Part shown: positions 34,210-45,201 of the stretch, one piece after another | Numbering within the stretch: position 1 is the first letter of the stretch | How the letters are laid out: each line of letters opens with the position of its first letter | DNA from: Dicyema japonicum | Taxonomy: Eukaryota > Dicyemida > Rhombozoa > Dicyemidae | NCBI GenBank assembly: GCA_011109175.1 | Contig: RDEW01000034.1 | Coordinates: forward strand, 150,504 to 214,503 | Reading direction: 5' to 3' | DNA length: 64,000 nt | The notes under the pieces: generated by a model | Told to the model about the DNA's origin: nothing | The model's database searches: none | Seen by the model: the letters and a program-made list of their open reading frames with translations, nothing else | Program-made: the position numbers and the translations under genes

Positions 34210-34524
34210 ATGAATCGAGAGCACTTTTTCATCTTTACTACGTGTTTGATTGGCTATTTCATATTACTCCGTGTTTGCAAAACCAGAGAATCCAAAAATG
34301 TAATAAATAGCGACAACAAAAAGTGTACGCAGCTCCTCAAACCACTTAGAAATCTAAGGCGAACTGAGTTGACCCCTGTATTGTCTTCATCAAACTTTCC
34401 GATTTGTCAGCGATTAGGAAAAATAATCTGATTTCTCATTTTATCCGAATCAAAATTACCGGTTTTAGATCTGAGTTAAATTTATCATTTCTGAACGTTT
34501 GTTTAGTGATCTAATTTCCGTTGC
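34210..34524 (+). CDS. Small secreted or membrane protein, divergent from TM2
   Basis: ATG 34210 opens with MNREHFFIFTTCLIGYFILL, a likely signal peptide or anchor, then a basic region (KTRESKNVI, LRNLRRTEL) to a stop at 34431. The next in-frame block, shared with copy 1, is in another frame: IRKNNLISHFIRIKITGF to a stop near 34522. Either an unrecognised intron or a frameshift joins them. It starts 560 bp from, and head-to-head with, TM2, so the two may share a promoter region. Family unknown. Confidence 0.45.
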
Positions 34525-34689
34525 TGATCTTAATTATATTGCTTGAGCGCTCACTTAGATCTGGGCATTAAGATCCGATTCCCTAATCCAGATCCAACAT
34601 TTTGGTTGCCTAGGATATGTGGCGTTAGACAATTTTGAAGATCTTTATAAGACTAAAAACCAAATCGGGAATGTGGTGCTGAAAAATCA

Positions 34690-34830
34690 GTTAACCATTT
34701 TTTACGTTCATTTAAGGGAACGAGAGAAGTAAAACGTCCATTGATGAGATCCTTTTTGGAATGCATCGGAGTCATGTGATAATTAATTTGGTTTTAACGT
34801 GGTCTTGGGCAGTTATAAACAAATAAAATA
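34690..34830 (+). mobile_element. LINE-J 3' end fragment
   Basis: GGAATGCATCGGAGTCATGTGATAATTAATTTGG, then GTGGTCTTGGGCAGTTATAAACAAATAAA, match the LINE-J 3' end. Absent at this point in block copy 1. Confidence 0.7.
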
Positions 34831-35022
34831 CAAGTAATCGACTTCTCCAAAAAACTTTCTACATTTATGGCAGACAGATCCAAACGACCCCTTTACATAG
34901 CCGCTAGCATTATGAATCAATAATCATTAAAATGCAATGAGTAAAGAATCCAATAATATTTTGCAAAAGAATAATATTTAATCTTAGAATATTTACCCTC
35001 GATCCTTAATTACGTTTTTCCA

Positions 35023-35154
35023 TAATCGGCTTTGTGCGTAACTCAAGATATTCCTTGACGACTTCCATGTCTACGCTTGTATAAATCGCAGGGTCATCGA
35101 GTTTAGATCCACCAAACATCGCTCCGACGATAAAATTATCCAGTTACGCATGGA
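35023..35154 (-). CDS. Conserved C-terminal exon, copy 2
   Basis: Minus strand reads NFIVGAMFGGSKLDDPAIYT then SVDMEVVKEYLELRTKPIM, ending EKRN at a TAA stop at about 35023. Compared with 16497-16640 most changes in the shared frame are synonymous. Upstream, a second conserved segment (GGSPKI...SDT...GCYQ...QFNFS near 35330-35370) may be another exon of the same gene. I cannot name it. Confidence 0.45.
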
Positions 35155-35581
35155 AATTTACTTTACTACTTCGAGGATAAAGAAAATCAACTCAGAATTA
35201 CGGGAAATACTTCGTCTATATTTCTATTGAAAATAATAAAATATATTTGAGTTATGAAAGAAACGTTTGGAAGTTATGGATTATCTCAAAGGAATAACCT
35301 AATAAAGTAGGAGAAGTTGAATTGTCTTTGATAGCAGCCTGTAGTATCGCTACCTATTTTTGGTGAACCACCTAAAATGGCCCTAATATAGAGAATTAAG
35401 AAAATTATTAGAAAAGTAGATAATTAAGGAATCAAGCAGTAAAGACATAATTATAACATTAAATGCTTACAATTTTTAATTGATTTTTTAAATGTTAATT
35501 TGACACGGAAATAGAAATAATACTCAGGGTTTAATAAAGAAAAAAATTTTGACGTCTCAATTATTTTATCTAAAAAATTAT

Positions 35582-36075
35582 ATGCTGATGATAAATGGTT
35601 CCAATTGAAATTTCGATTTGATATAAAAAGTAACACCGAGTCCAGTTATATACAATGCGATAACTACGCATACAATTCCAATTATTAGATTTTTTTCCGT
35701 TTTTTCGAGGTTGATTGTTGCACAAAACATCCTTCATCTAAAATTAACTCCTATAAATTACCTTTCCGATAAATCCAAAAGTCGAATCATTACGGAAAAG
35801 CTGAAATTTAAAAGACGAAATTTCGATAGAAACTCCATTGGTGTAGTTTTGTGAAATTAATCCGCAATGATAGTGATTGCCTTTTTAATCCATTTAAAGT
35901 TTCGATGTATGTAAAAACAATTTCTAATCTTCACTTTTCTAGCACAAAAATAAAATTTAAAATCCGATATTCATTATCAGCCATATATGCCAAAATCGAG
36001 ATATAAGAATGAGTACCAGACAATCGATATTCACAAAGATAATCGACCAAACTATTAAAATATTCATAATCATGA
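35582..36075 (-). pseudogene. Transmembrane-module family, member TM3 (disrupted)
   Basis: Homology to TM2 starts abruptly at 36075 in the middle of the long fifth exon, where a LINE-U fragment begins. It runs on through the module end (CGLISQNYTNGVSIEIS), a 24-nt GTAATT...TTAG intron at the same place as TM2 intron 5, and the transmembrane segment LIIGIVCVVIALYITGLGV to a stop near 35610. A stop and at least one frameshift interrupt it. Clearly more diverged from TM1 and TM2 than those are from each other. Confidence 0.8.
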
Positions 36076-36077
36076 GC

Positions 36078-36770
36078 GAATACTCATCCTTAATCTAATG
36101 TCTTCCGAGAGAGGTGTCTGGCTCAACGCCATTCCCAATGGTTTTGGGTACCTTCCTGGATGATGAATGCGTCTGTTGAGATCTCATTACAACTGTATTA
36201 AAATTCTGTGTTTAACATACGTGCCGATTCGGATACCAGGTCGAATGATTTGGCCTACATTTTTTCTCCTGCAGAAAGAGCCCAGGCAGATTTTCCAGAA
36301 ACATGGCATTGAGAGAAGTCTTTAGACGCACTTTGGACGCCGCCGGACACCGCTCCATGCTTAAACCAGTCAGTCAAGAAACGACCAGATGAGATAAACC
36401 ATCTTCCCTTTTGAAGCAAGGAAACCATCTCTCTGGAACGTCACCTTCACCGACACGTTTACCTGTTGCAACAAACTCCACAATGCCTCTGGAGCCTGTT
36501 CTATCGCTGAGAAGGCCGAGAGGTTGAAACGGGTAAAGTACGCAGTTCTACCCAAAGATTTCTGTTTTGTTCCACTCGCCGTTGAGACGTTTGGTTCCCT
36601 TGCGCTTGCAACACAGGAATTTTTAAGTTGTCTAGGGAATCGGATTTCTACACGATCTGGAGACCCTCGTGAACGCTGCTGCTTATTCGAGCGAATCTCC
36701 TTGCTATCCTGAGAAGGAATATCCATGCAGTCAGGGCAGCCACTATATGATCATTTGTTTTCTTTTCTTT
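36078..36770 (+). mobile_element. LINE-U fragment, 5'-truncated, inside TM3
   Basis: Encodes, with frame breaks, GVWLNAIPNGFG, KKRPDEINHLPF, WNVTFTDTF, FVPLAVETFGS and GDPRERCCLFERISL, the C-terminal part of LINE-U. Its start coincides with the break in TM3, so its insertion probably destroyed that gene. Confidence 0.8.
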
Positions 36771-36959
36771 CCTTAATAAGTTATTTATTCATCAATTAAA
36801 AAAATTTGCTAACAGTTAAATTTTGACAAAATTGACACATATAAGAGAATAACTTAGTTATGGTTCAATAATATATCTTAGTTGCCTCAGGTTGCACTTC
36901 ACTGTAGAAAAAGTAATAATGAAAACACAGCTAAATTAATATTCCCATAAGTTAGTAAA

Positions 36960-37738
36960 CTATATTTTCAATTTAAGGGGATCGAATCTATTTGAAAGTG
37001 ATTCTCTGCTTCTAATTTTGTTCACTTTGAAATATGTCATCAACGAAATGATAAAAAGTGAAGTAATAATAATTCCTATAATCATCGGCATCTTGTCACG
37101 AATGAAACTGTATGACTTTTTTGTCTTCCTCCTATTCACGTCCAACAGACAATCATGAGCTAATCATGATACGACAAACTAACCTGTACCAATAAAATCC
37201 GAAACTGTGCCTTTTATGAGAAACTGCAACCTTAGATCCAACATTACTAACGTAATGTTGCTATTTTCAAATCTTAATTTGCTACATCTAAAATATTCAT
37301 CAGTTTTATGCCAAATTTCAACTCGGTAGATAATTTGCTTTTTGGAATCTAAATAAATCGCACATTTACCGTTATAATAAGCTACAACTTGAATATCAGT
37401 TATTTTAACCGTCCCATCCTCGTAGTCAAAATAAAAACAAAGATCGTAAATATCCTCTGCTAAAGTCGCTTTATACGAACGAACGTTAAATTTTGGATTG
37501 GTGAATGTAAACTCTGGCTTTTATAAGCAAAACAATTTACCTTCTTATGAATAATGATTCGTATTGTACCACTGAGGATGGCTGTTACATTATTATTGAT
37601 GAATGCTATCCACGTTGAAATTCCATTTTTATCAGATTGGATTGATTTGGTATTTTGTCCACATTTAATGCTGAATGAGATTAAAATATAAAAAAATCTA
37701 AAAAATAGTTCAATATTAAGGTAACATATATGACCCAT
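36960..37738 (-). CDS. Transmembrane-module family, member TM4 (intact, three exons)
   Basis: Exons 37738-37541, 37517-37184 and 37159-36960 total 732 nt (243 residues plus stop) once introns of 23 nt (37518-37540, GTAAAT...AAAG) and 24 nt (37160-37183, GTTAGT...TTAG) are removed; the frame closes exactly. The product has a signal peptide (RFFYILISFSIKCG region), one extracellular module (ILSGTIRII..., DEYFRCSKLRFENSNI..., LQFLIKG...FIGTG, then HDC), a transmembrane helix (MIIGIIITSLFIISLMTYF) and a basic tail ending KLKI. The module matches the second module of TM2, including SGTI and the C-terminal C. Predicted single-pass surface protein of unknown role. An R4/Dong element begins about 40 bp upstream of its ATG. 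Confidence 0.8.
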
Positions 37739-37779
37739 TTTTAAATTTATTTATATTCTCAATATTTTAATTTAATCGC

Positions 37780-40325
37780 AGATTGTTTTACCGTCGCCTA
37801 CACGAAAATGGCCATAGTGTATGTTCCCAGCAGGACGCGGAAATGCTTTCCACATGGGGTAGTATGTGGGAGGCTAAACCACGCAGAGGAAATACGTGGA
37901 ATGTCCCGTACAGCGCCGCTCCTTTCTTGGCGGAATCTTGCGGAATTTTCGATTTTCGCAAGAAATTTGAGGCGGTAGTGAGACATCTCCCTGATTGGAA
38001 GACGATCGGGGTCGATAAAGTTTATAATTTCTTTATCAAAAGATGCACTTCATTACACGAGTCTATGTGTCGTGTATTACAGAAAAGCATCACTAACCCG
38101 GAAACGATTCCTGATTGGGCATGCACAGGGACAACTTATTTGATCCCAAAGCTGGACAACCCCAGTCTGCTGCAGATTATCGACCGATAACCTGCATGCC
38201 AACCCTGTATAAGCTGATGACCAAATTGGTGGCTAATGAGGTCAGGAGCTTTGTAGACGCAAATGGGATTCTCTCCGAGAATCAGTTGGGAACTGTGCGA
38301 AATTGTCAGGGGGCAAAAGAGCAGGCTTTGATCAACAAATGCCTTTCTGTGTCTCACGGAAACTCACTTTTGTCTATGTGGGTGGATGTGAAGAAGGCTT
38401 ACGATTCAGTTGATCATTCTTACCTTGTCGAGTGCCTACACAGTCTGTGTATGCCTGTGTGGTTCATCAGCTTTGTAGTGGCTGTGATGAATAGGTGGAG
38501 TATTCATCTGAACTATAATAGGCACCGGATAGGCGAGGTAAAACTCAAGAGGGGGATCCTTCAGGGGGATAGCATGTCTCCGCTACTCTTTGTTCTCTGT
38601 TTGGAGCCATTGAGTCGCCGCCTCAATGACCGGTTTGAGCAAATACCAGTTCATTGTGAAGGGGTCTGTTTCAGTACAAATCACCTTCTTTTTATCGATG
38701 ACCTGAAGATGTATGCTCGAACAGCCGAGGAGCTCTACTCCATGGGGGTCTGTGCCAGGGAATTCTTTGAGAGTATAGGGCTAGATTTGAATTATTCAAA
38801 GTCTGCGACTAACACGCAAGTATGTAGCGAGTTAGTAAGAGTCCTAGAGGAACACGAAGGATATAAGTATCTGGGTGTTACCGAATCTCCAAAGTCCCTT
38901 ATAATGCCTGAGACAAAGCGACAAATTACTGAAGGCATCCGTAAAAGAGCAGCGTTATTGTGTAAGACGTCTCTAAATGCAAGGAATTTGTTCCTAGCAT
39001 TAAATGAGTATGCTGTCTCGCTGCTAAACTACTACATAGGTGTTGTGGAGTTTGAGCCCAAAGAGTATGATGAGATGGATGTTATGATCCGTGGAGTACT
39101 CAGAGAGAACCATGTCCATGTGTTGGCAGCCAATAAGGAGAGACTATATTTACCCCGTGATAAATTCGGCCGTGGACTGTGTGGAGTAGTCCAACTAAGT
39201 GAGCGCATCCTAATGCGAATGCACGACACCCTGATAGCTGGGTCAAGTGTGTCTGCTAGGAAGCACGCCATAATAACGACCGAGAAAACACGGGCAACCC
39301 ACCTAGGCACTATCAGACCTTTTTTGTCTGCTAAGTATGGTGTTGATGATGGTGGGCTAGTAAATGTGAAGGCGTTGATCGAATTACAATATAATAATTT
39401 GATGGAAAAGATCAACTTAAAAAGCCTTCATAAGGTCCTCTTCAGAGCATTGGACAACCCACATGTCGACCTTAAGTCGTCGACAATATGGCTAAAATAC
39501 GGTGACAACTCACCTCGATCGGAGGCGTTGTACACGTATATGCAAGACCGCAATATTTTTTGGGGTCGATCAACAAATACATGTCCCCACTGTAAGTCAA
39601 GGAGCATGTCGGTTGATCATTTAGCCACTCGATGTGGATCCATGCTCTGCCACGACTATGTGTGGAGGCACAACGAGGTAGTAAGGAGTCTTCATCTTCT
39701 ACTATGCAATAAGTATGGTATTCGCCACACCAGAAAGTTGCGGACTCATAAGGTGCAATCTGTAGTAGAGAACACCAGGGTCCAAATTAAGGTAGACAGT
39801 GTTATCCGTACCTCGGTGCTAGTCAAGCACAATAAACCGGACATTGTGGTACACGATAAGGAGTCTGGCCAAGTCCTTATCATAGAAGTTGGCATCACGT
39901 CTCAAGACCGTTTGCAGACTGTGGAGGTGGAGAAAAAAAGGAAGTATGACTTTCTTGCAAACGAGATGGGGCAGATGCTTGGTTGCAAGGTCCTCGTTAT
40001 TCCTATAGTAATGACGTGGGAAGGAATTGCAACAAAGTACCACAAGGGTTATCTGATGCAGTTGGGGGTAGATAGGAAGCTCCAGGCCTATCTACAGTCC
40101 ACTGTGTTAAAGCGGACCCTAGAGAGCCTGACACTGGAGTATAGGAGGCAGAGCCCTGAGATGCCATATGGGCAGAGGGTTCAATTAGACAAAGCGCTCT
40201 CGGAGTTGTTTCAGCAACCAGAATCGAACCTGCCTGAGGAGGCTGGCGAACAGGCAGGCGAGGAAGGTTGTTGATTAATAAATATATTAACTTTTTTATT
40301 GTTTGTTAAATAAAGTTGTTTAGAT
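37780..40325 (+). mobile_element. R4/Dong LINE, longest copy
   Basis: Coding starts 5'-truncated near 37783 (FYRRLHENGHSV, WKTIGVDKVYNFFIKR). It shifts frame once near 38160, then runs open to TGA at 40272-40274. Reverse transcriptase: ADYRPITCMPTLYKL, VDVKKAYDSVDH, GILQGDSMSPLLF (near 38560) and FIDDLKMYA (38691-38715) as the catalytic D-D motif. A CCHC finger CPHCKSRSMSVDHLATRC lies at 39582-39640, followed by HNEVVRSLH. The restriction-like endonuclease has KPDIVVHDKES...LIIEV (39834-39890), the PD...E signature. The AT-rich 3' end is shared with 7096-7515 and 17849-18775. The single frameshift and missing N terminus make it inactive. Confidence 0.95.
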
Positions 40326-40920
40326 AATAATATAATTTAAAACATACTTTAGGTGGTTAATAGATATTTGTCTATTTCATCTACCATCATTTATCTTCCA
40401 GGTCTTCTAGCGGTCCGTAACGTCTGAGACATCGGATCTGAAGTTGTTGGGTTCAAATTCGAACGATGGAGTTTTCAGCTAAGGTCAAACAATTTTTAGA
40501 AAATTTAGTCGCAGTCGAGGCACACCAACCACATAGGTACACCAATGGACCGTGATACGTCTATTATAGTAGTTAAGAAGCTCAATACTAATTAATAGCC
40601 AATCTAATTTAGTTAAATTGTAGAAGAAACTTATAAAAATTAGCTAAATATCTAGTAAAATCATCTGTATTCTCTAAAAACTGGATTTATTCTAAATACC
40701 ATAAGAACCGGAAGAGAAAATCTTTTTTGGTGTACATATCAAACATGGGGATGTCCTAAAACTAGTGGATCGACCAGGATGGTAGCGGCGCGAGAATCGA
40801 AGCAGACAATAAATAAAATATTCAAAAAAACAAATAATTTCAAACTTTTACATTAATTAATTTATTTAAGACTTTATTTTAAAAAATTTATTAAAAAATT
40901 TAAACAACAACCTCATTTAT
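40326..40920. other. Unassigned; one weak tRNA-like relic
   Basis: Near 40400-40465 there is a B-box-like GGGTTCAAATTCG and a possible A-box-like TCTAGCGGTCC, but the stems of a tRNA do not form well. It may be a worn SINE head. The rest is AT-rich. Confidence 0.3.
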
Positions 40921-40929
40921 TTACTGTGG

Positions 40930-42860
40930 GTCAGTCACAGACTTAATTCTGATACCAAATATATCGTTTATGGAACTCTTCTTCGTAAAAAAGAATATGA
41001 AGAACTTATACTAAACCTACAGCAGTAAAACTAGAAAGTGACACAAAAGGGACGACATCGATTCAATCGGGTATTATAGTAGGTTTCACTGATCAGATGG
41101 GCCCGTCTACCTTTATTTCTCCGAGATCAAAGAAAGCCAATTTGCGTCAGCGTTTATGAATGATGAGGATCAAGGCTAATTTGGATAGCTCCATGAAGAG
41201 TTCAAACCAAAAAAAGAGTACAATCAGGCTAAATTTACAAAGTATAATTCTGGCGATGGCTGATAACTGAACTGACTACAATTTTGTATATTTTGATGTT
41301 TTACTCAGGTCTGATAATGGGAGTAATGAAAAAGGGCATAAATTGCTTAATCCCCACGACTGGAGAAAAAAAAAGCGTGTTGGAGTCAAAATAAACGTGA
41401 AATTGATTTTGATGGTCAAAAAAGTTCAAATCTCAATCTGACGCCAATAAAATTCAATCTTCTGTGAGTATATATGGATGCTGTCTCTACCTGATCCTCT
41501 TCCATCAATCAGTGATTTTGACCCCCCTGATATTCCAGTCTTCGGTGTTGCAAAAAGGACAACCTGTTTGGCCTCGGATCTAGCGGAATCTCGGTTTCTG
41601 CCATAAAAAATAAGGATCTTGACATTACAACTGACCAATTCGGTCTAGGCCTCGATCGTGAGAGATATTTGTCTCAGAGGTTTTATATTGGTAGACACAT
41701 TATCAGGTTTCTATATTGGTGGACATATTATTATAGGCGTTTGTAGTGGGAGCTTTCGAACTTGATGAAAATAACATTTTTTTCTCCTATAGACATGATG
41801 ACTACAATTTTGATGTTAGAGATGAGGAAGACGTGGAAAATAACAAATTGGATGACTGAACCCTCCATTAAGTCAATTTTGTTATTATTTCAAGATTTGA
41901 AGGATTATTTAGGGATTTAAGGAAGCTGGCCATCTGATGAGAAGACGAATTTATCAACCTTTTGCTTGGCTCCAGAAAAACTACCGTCTTCCAAGGGCGA
42001 GTAGTTTTGAGTCGGAAGCAAGTAAATCTGATACCAAAAAATCTCGATTTTCATATAATGAAGCCATCAGAGTTTTACTTTATTTTTACTTCCAGGAGAG
42101 AAATTGACTGAGATTACTGATGCTAGGTCCATCAAATTCGGCGCGAGTAAGCTTCTCACTGATATTATCGAGGGCGATTCTAAAGAGATAACTCTGAGGA
42201 AGGTATGCTAATCTATTCCTTTCAGAAACCCCATCAATTCGATGGAAGGACGTACAACGGACGGTCATTAGGAGGGTGCCTTATACTGTGGTGCAAGCTT
42301 TTCAACTTGCCAAATCCTTACCCAGAGTTCATTGAAGTTTGTATTTCTATTCTAGTGGCAAGTGACGCGAAAATGTTGCGAAAGCAAATCTCTGTTCATT
42401 TGATGCCCGTTAAAACTGAAAATGTTGAAAAGGAGAAAACTGATCGAATATGCAAAGAAGCAAACAATTCCGCCCATCTGTTTGAGAAACCGCAGAAGAA
42501 CCGCGTATTTCGAAGGTAGACTAAAGAAGGCCAATCACTCGACTCTCACTATGTAGGAACCCTTTGTAAATGAGTTTGAAAATCATCCTATAGATTTCTT
42601 TAATTAGATGATTGGGGATTCAGATGACGAGAAATTGGAAGAGGTGAGGATGAGTTTTTTAACCATATAGAAAATGACTGAAGAGACTTAAAGGGAAATA
42701 GTTGTCGTGAAAGTAAAGGAAGAAGCTATGAAGGAGAGATGGAAATGTTAGTGAAGGGTGAAGTGGCAGTAGGAGTTGCTAGAGTGAAAGAAGATTCTGA
42801 TGATCTTTGGGGGTAAACGAAGATATTCATCTGTATGGGCAACTGGACTCAGGGCTGTAC
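40930..42860 (+). pseudogene. Multi-exon host gene or pseudogene with 18-25-nt introns
   Basis: Coding blocks follow one another: RLNSDTKYIVYGTLLRKKEY; a 25-nt intron (41025-41049); DDIDSIGYY; a possible 18-nt intron (41082-41099); GPVYLYFSEIKESQFASAFM; LHEEFKPKKEYNQAKFTKYN; DYNFVYFDVLLRSDNGSNEK; PSISDFDPPDIPVFGVAKRT; EKLTEITDARSIKFGASKLL. A clear 23-nt GTATGC...TTCAG intron (42203-42225) then joins to KPHQFDGRTYNGRSLGGCLI and a lysine/glutamate-rich tail beyond 42500. Some joins keep stops (for example near 41180), so parts may be decayed. I do not recognise the family; the charged tail suggests a nuclear or scaffold protein, which is a guess. Confidence 0.45.
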
Positions 42861-43003
42861 GAATCGAATAGAGTGATTGTTCATCTGATAACTATTTTGA
42901 CCAGCTCTTCCTGATTGAAGTGTATATAATTAATGAGTCATTTTTCTCTAACATTGTGAAATAAAAATTGTGTCTATTAAATTTGGTTCTTACATTTTTA
43001 AGC

Positions 43004-43126
43004 TCATGGTGAAATCTGTAATAGAGAATCAGGAGTCCATATCAAGGTGGAAAGTTTTGTCCGAACCTCGGTGGTTATCAAGCACAATAGACGGGACATT
43101 GTGGTACTCGATAGTTAGTCTGGATT
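43004..43126 (+). mobile_element. R4/Dong fragment (nuclease region)
   Basis: Aligns with 39756-39870: CGAACCTCGGTGGTTATCAAGCACAATA and GGACATTGTGGTACTCGATA. Strongly diverged and truncated at both ends. Confidence 0.75.
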
Positions 43127-43891
43127 AGTCTGGCTTTCCAGAATCGTTGTTATTGGAAACCCCCACCTCAAAGAAACGCAAATTACTGTTTTGATGCCAT
43201 CCGTATAGTTCAAGCCATATGGAACAAACAGATAACTTGATGCTAATTGAAAGAAAGAAAAAAGCACAAGACATTAATATAACTTCACTGGGAAGGTGTA
43301 GGTTCCGACACATCGATACACAACTACCAACAAGATCTCAATCGAACTGTTTATTTATATCTGTTATGTGTTTTGACACGTGGAACAAGGATCATAGGTT
43401 CCCTTAGAGGAAGTCATTTGCTTGTAGAGAAATATAGCGTCCGGATGATATCCGTCATGGGGCGGAACTGTCGCAGATTAGTCGATGATACCCGAGCGGT
43501 TTTCGCCCAATCTATGATCTTACCTTCAAAAATTTATGCCATAAAAATGCAATCTGCAAATTGGTGATCCACAGAAATGTTTGGGAGTGAGAAAAAAATT
43601 AAAATCCAGCAAACTTGAAATAGCGTATCAAAAACAAAGGACAAGCAAGTTACCTGTTACAATTCCAATCGAAAGTTGACGTTCTAGTTTCAACTTTCAC
43701 TTAGAAAGACGAGATTCGAATTGCTAAAACTTCAAATCAATATAGTCATTACATACTACTAAACAAGTATCTTAGTATTCGTCCTTTCTCTTCACTTTTT
43801 TTCAAATTGTTTCACCGCAAAGAGACGTGAAAAGCATCCTACTATTAAGATATTGCACCAAATCGATATTCTTGTTTATAGAAGCAATCAC
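43127..43891. other. No gene firmly recognised
   Basis: Overlapping short frames on both strands (43125-43313, 43219-43407, 43373-43567), none with motifs. Looks like decayed sequence. Confidence 0.35.
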
Positions 43892-45008
43892 TGGGTAATG
43901 TTACAGTTTAATGAGCTATATTTTTTCGAGAAAAAAATAAATAATAAAATAAATAATTATTAATTATATCAGCATATTTAGAGTAACTTTCTCTTTTATA
44001 TTTTTTTATAATTAAAAATTTATAAAAAGAAACATCACTATTTTAAGAAACACACTAATAAATGTCACCAAGAAGCGCCAAGAACTCAGAGAAAACACGA
44101 TGTCGGTCTTTTACGTTCTGCATGTCCCTCACTGAGTTTCTCCAGATAAAGTCATGAAGATAACTCGTGAATAATTATTTGATGTTCATTTATGCAAATA
44201 GAATCAAATTTATACCATATTGTTGACAATTTTTCCTTTTAGCACGCTGCCATAGATTCTTGAAAACAGCGCCCTGTTCCGCGCTCGATTCCTCCAAGGA
44301 CACAATGACCTTCCGTCATAGACCGCGATGGTATTTGCGGTGGAAGAATTTAGACTCGTAGATTTTCACGATTTTTGGTTCTATTAATTAACAAAATAAA
44401 TTTAAAAGATTGTTTTCGTCACGTCCACCAAGCAACTGTGGGACTGTCTCTGAGTTTGAAAGCTACTTCGCAAACGAGATGTTCTTTCGCTCACATACAA
44501 GTTAGCTCCAAAATTTTTCTACGACTTAGATGGCTATCTAAAAAATCATCAAAGTTGCACTACCTTTAAACCATGAGTGATTTCTGATGCTCGTCCTTTT
44601 TTCACACTTTTTGCATTTCCATACATATTTATCGACCACTTGATTCAACACAGAAGAGTGACAATAAATCTAATTATTACACATTTTCAAAAATAACCTT
44701 GCACAGTCGCAGAAAATTGTGTTCTTTATCAAACGCCGTGCTGCAACCACTTTATGCATTCCTCAAGACTCTGTGTACCCATCAGAATCCTCAACAGAGA
44801 GTCGTTCGGTTTGAATGGCAGCACGACTTATTATTTTTCTTGTAGAATTATGCTCTTGCTACCAGCTCGCACCATGTTATTCAAATTTATTCAAATATAA
44901 AAGAGAAGTTACTTTAACAATGCTGATATAATTAATAATATAATTATTTATTTTATTATTTCTTTTTTTCTCGAAAAAATATAGCTCATTAAACTGCAAC
45001 ATTACCCA
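43892..45008 (-). mobile_element. Merlin-like DNA transposon with long inverted ends
   Basis: Inverted ends of about 115 bp (43892-44005 and 44885-45008) start TGGGTAATGTTRCAGTTTAATGAGC and are flanked by ATCAC on both sides (43887-43891, 45009-45013). The minus strand between them keeps pieces of a transposase: EECIKWLQH near 44755, then WKCKKCEKRTSIRNHSWFKGS near 44560-44625, the zinc-finger/SIR motif typical of IS1595/ISXO2-like (Merlin) transposases. Stops and frame breaks show it is dead. The flanking repeat is shorter than the 8-9 bp usual for Merlin, so the assignment rests on the protein motif. Confidence 0.75.
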
Positions 45009-45201
45009 ATCACGGATATGTACAATATAATTTATAAATTTAATTAATTTTAGTTAAATTAATATTTAAAATTTAAAATAATTTAACGTGTTTATAAATG
45101 ACAAAATCAAAAAAGAACAAAAAACTCAAGAATATTGGTAATTGTATTTAATAAAATCCATAAAAGAAAATACCACATAGACTACGCGAAATGGTTCAAA
45201 T

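Larger units (their letters stand above)
32350..35535. repeat. Segmental duplication block, copy 2
   Basis: Direct duplicate of 12283-17000; this copy lacks LINE-B and has better-preserved genes. Confidence 0.9.

Noticed and set aside
39032-39415. 127-codon minus-strand frame
   Set aside because: Antisense shadow of the R4/Dong coding frame.
40395-40465. tRNA gene candidate
   Set aside because: A- and B-box-like strings exist but T-arm and acceptor stems do not pair well.
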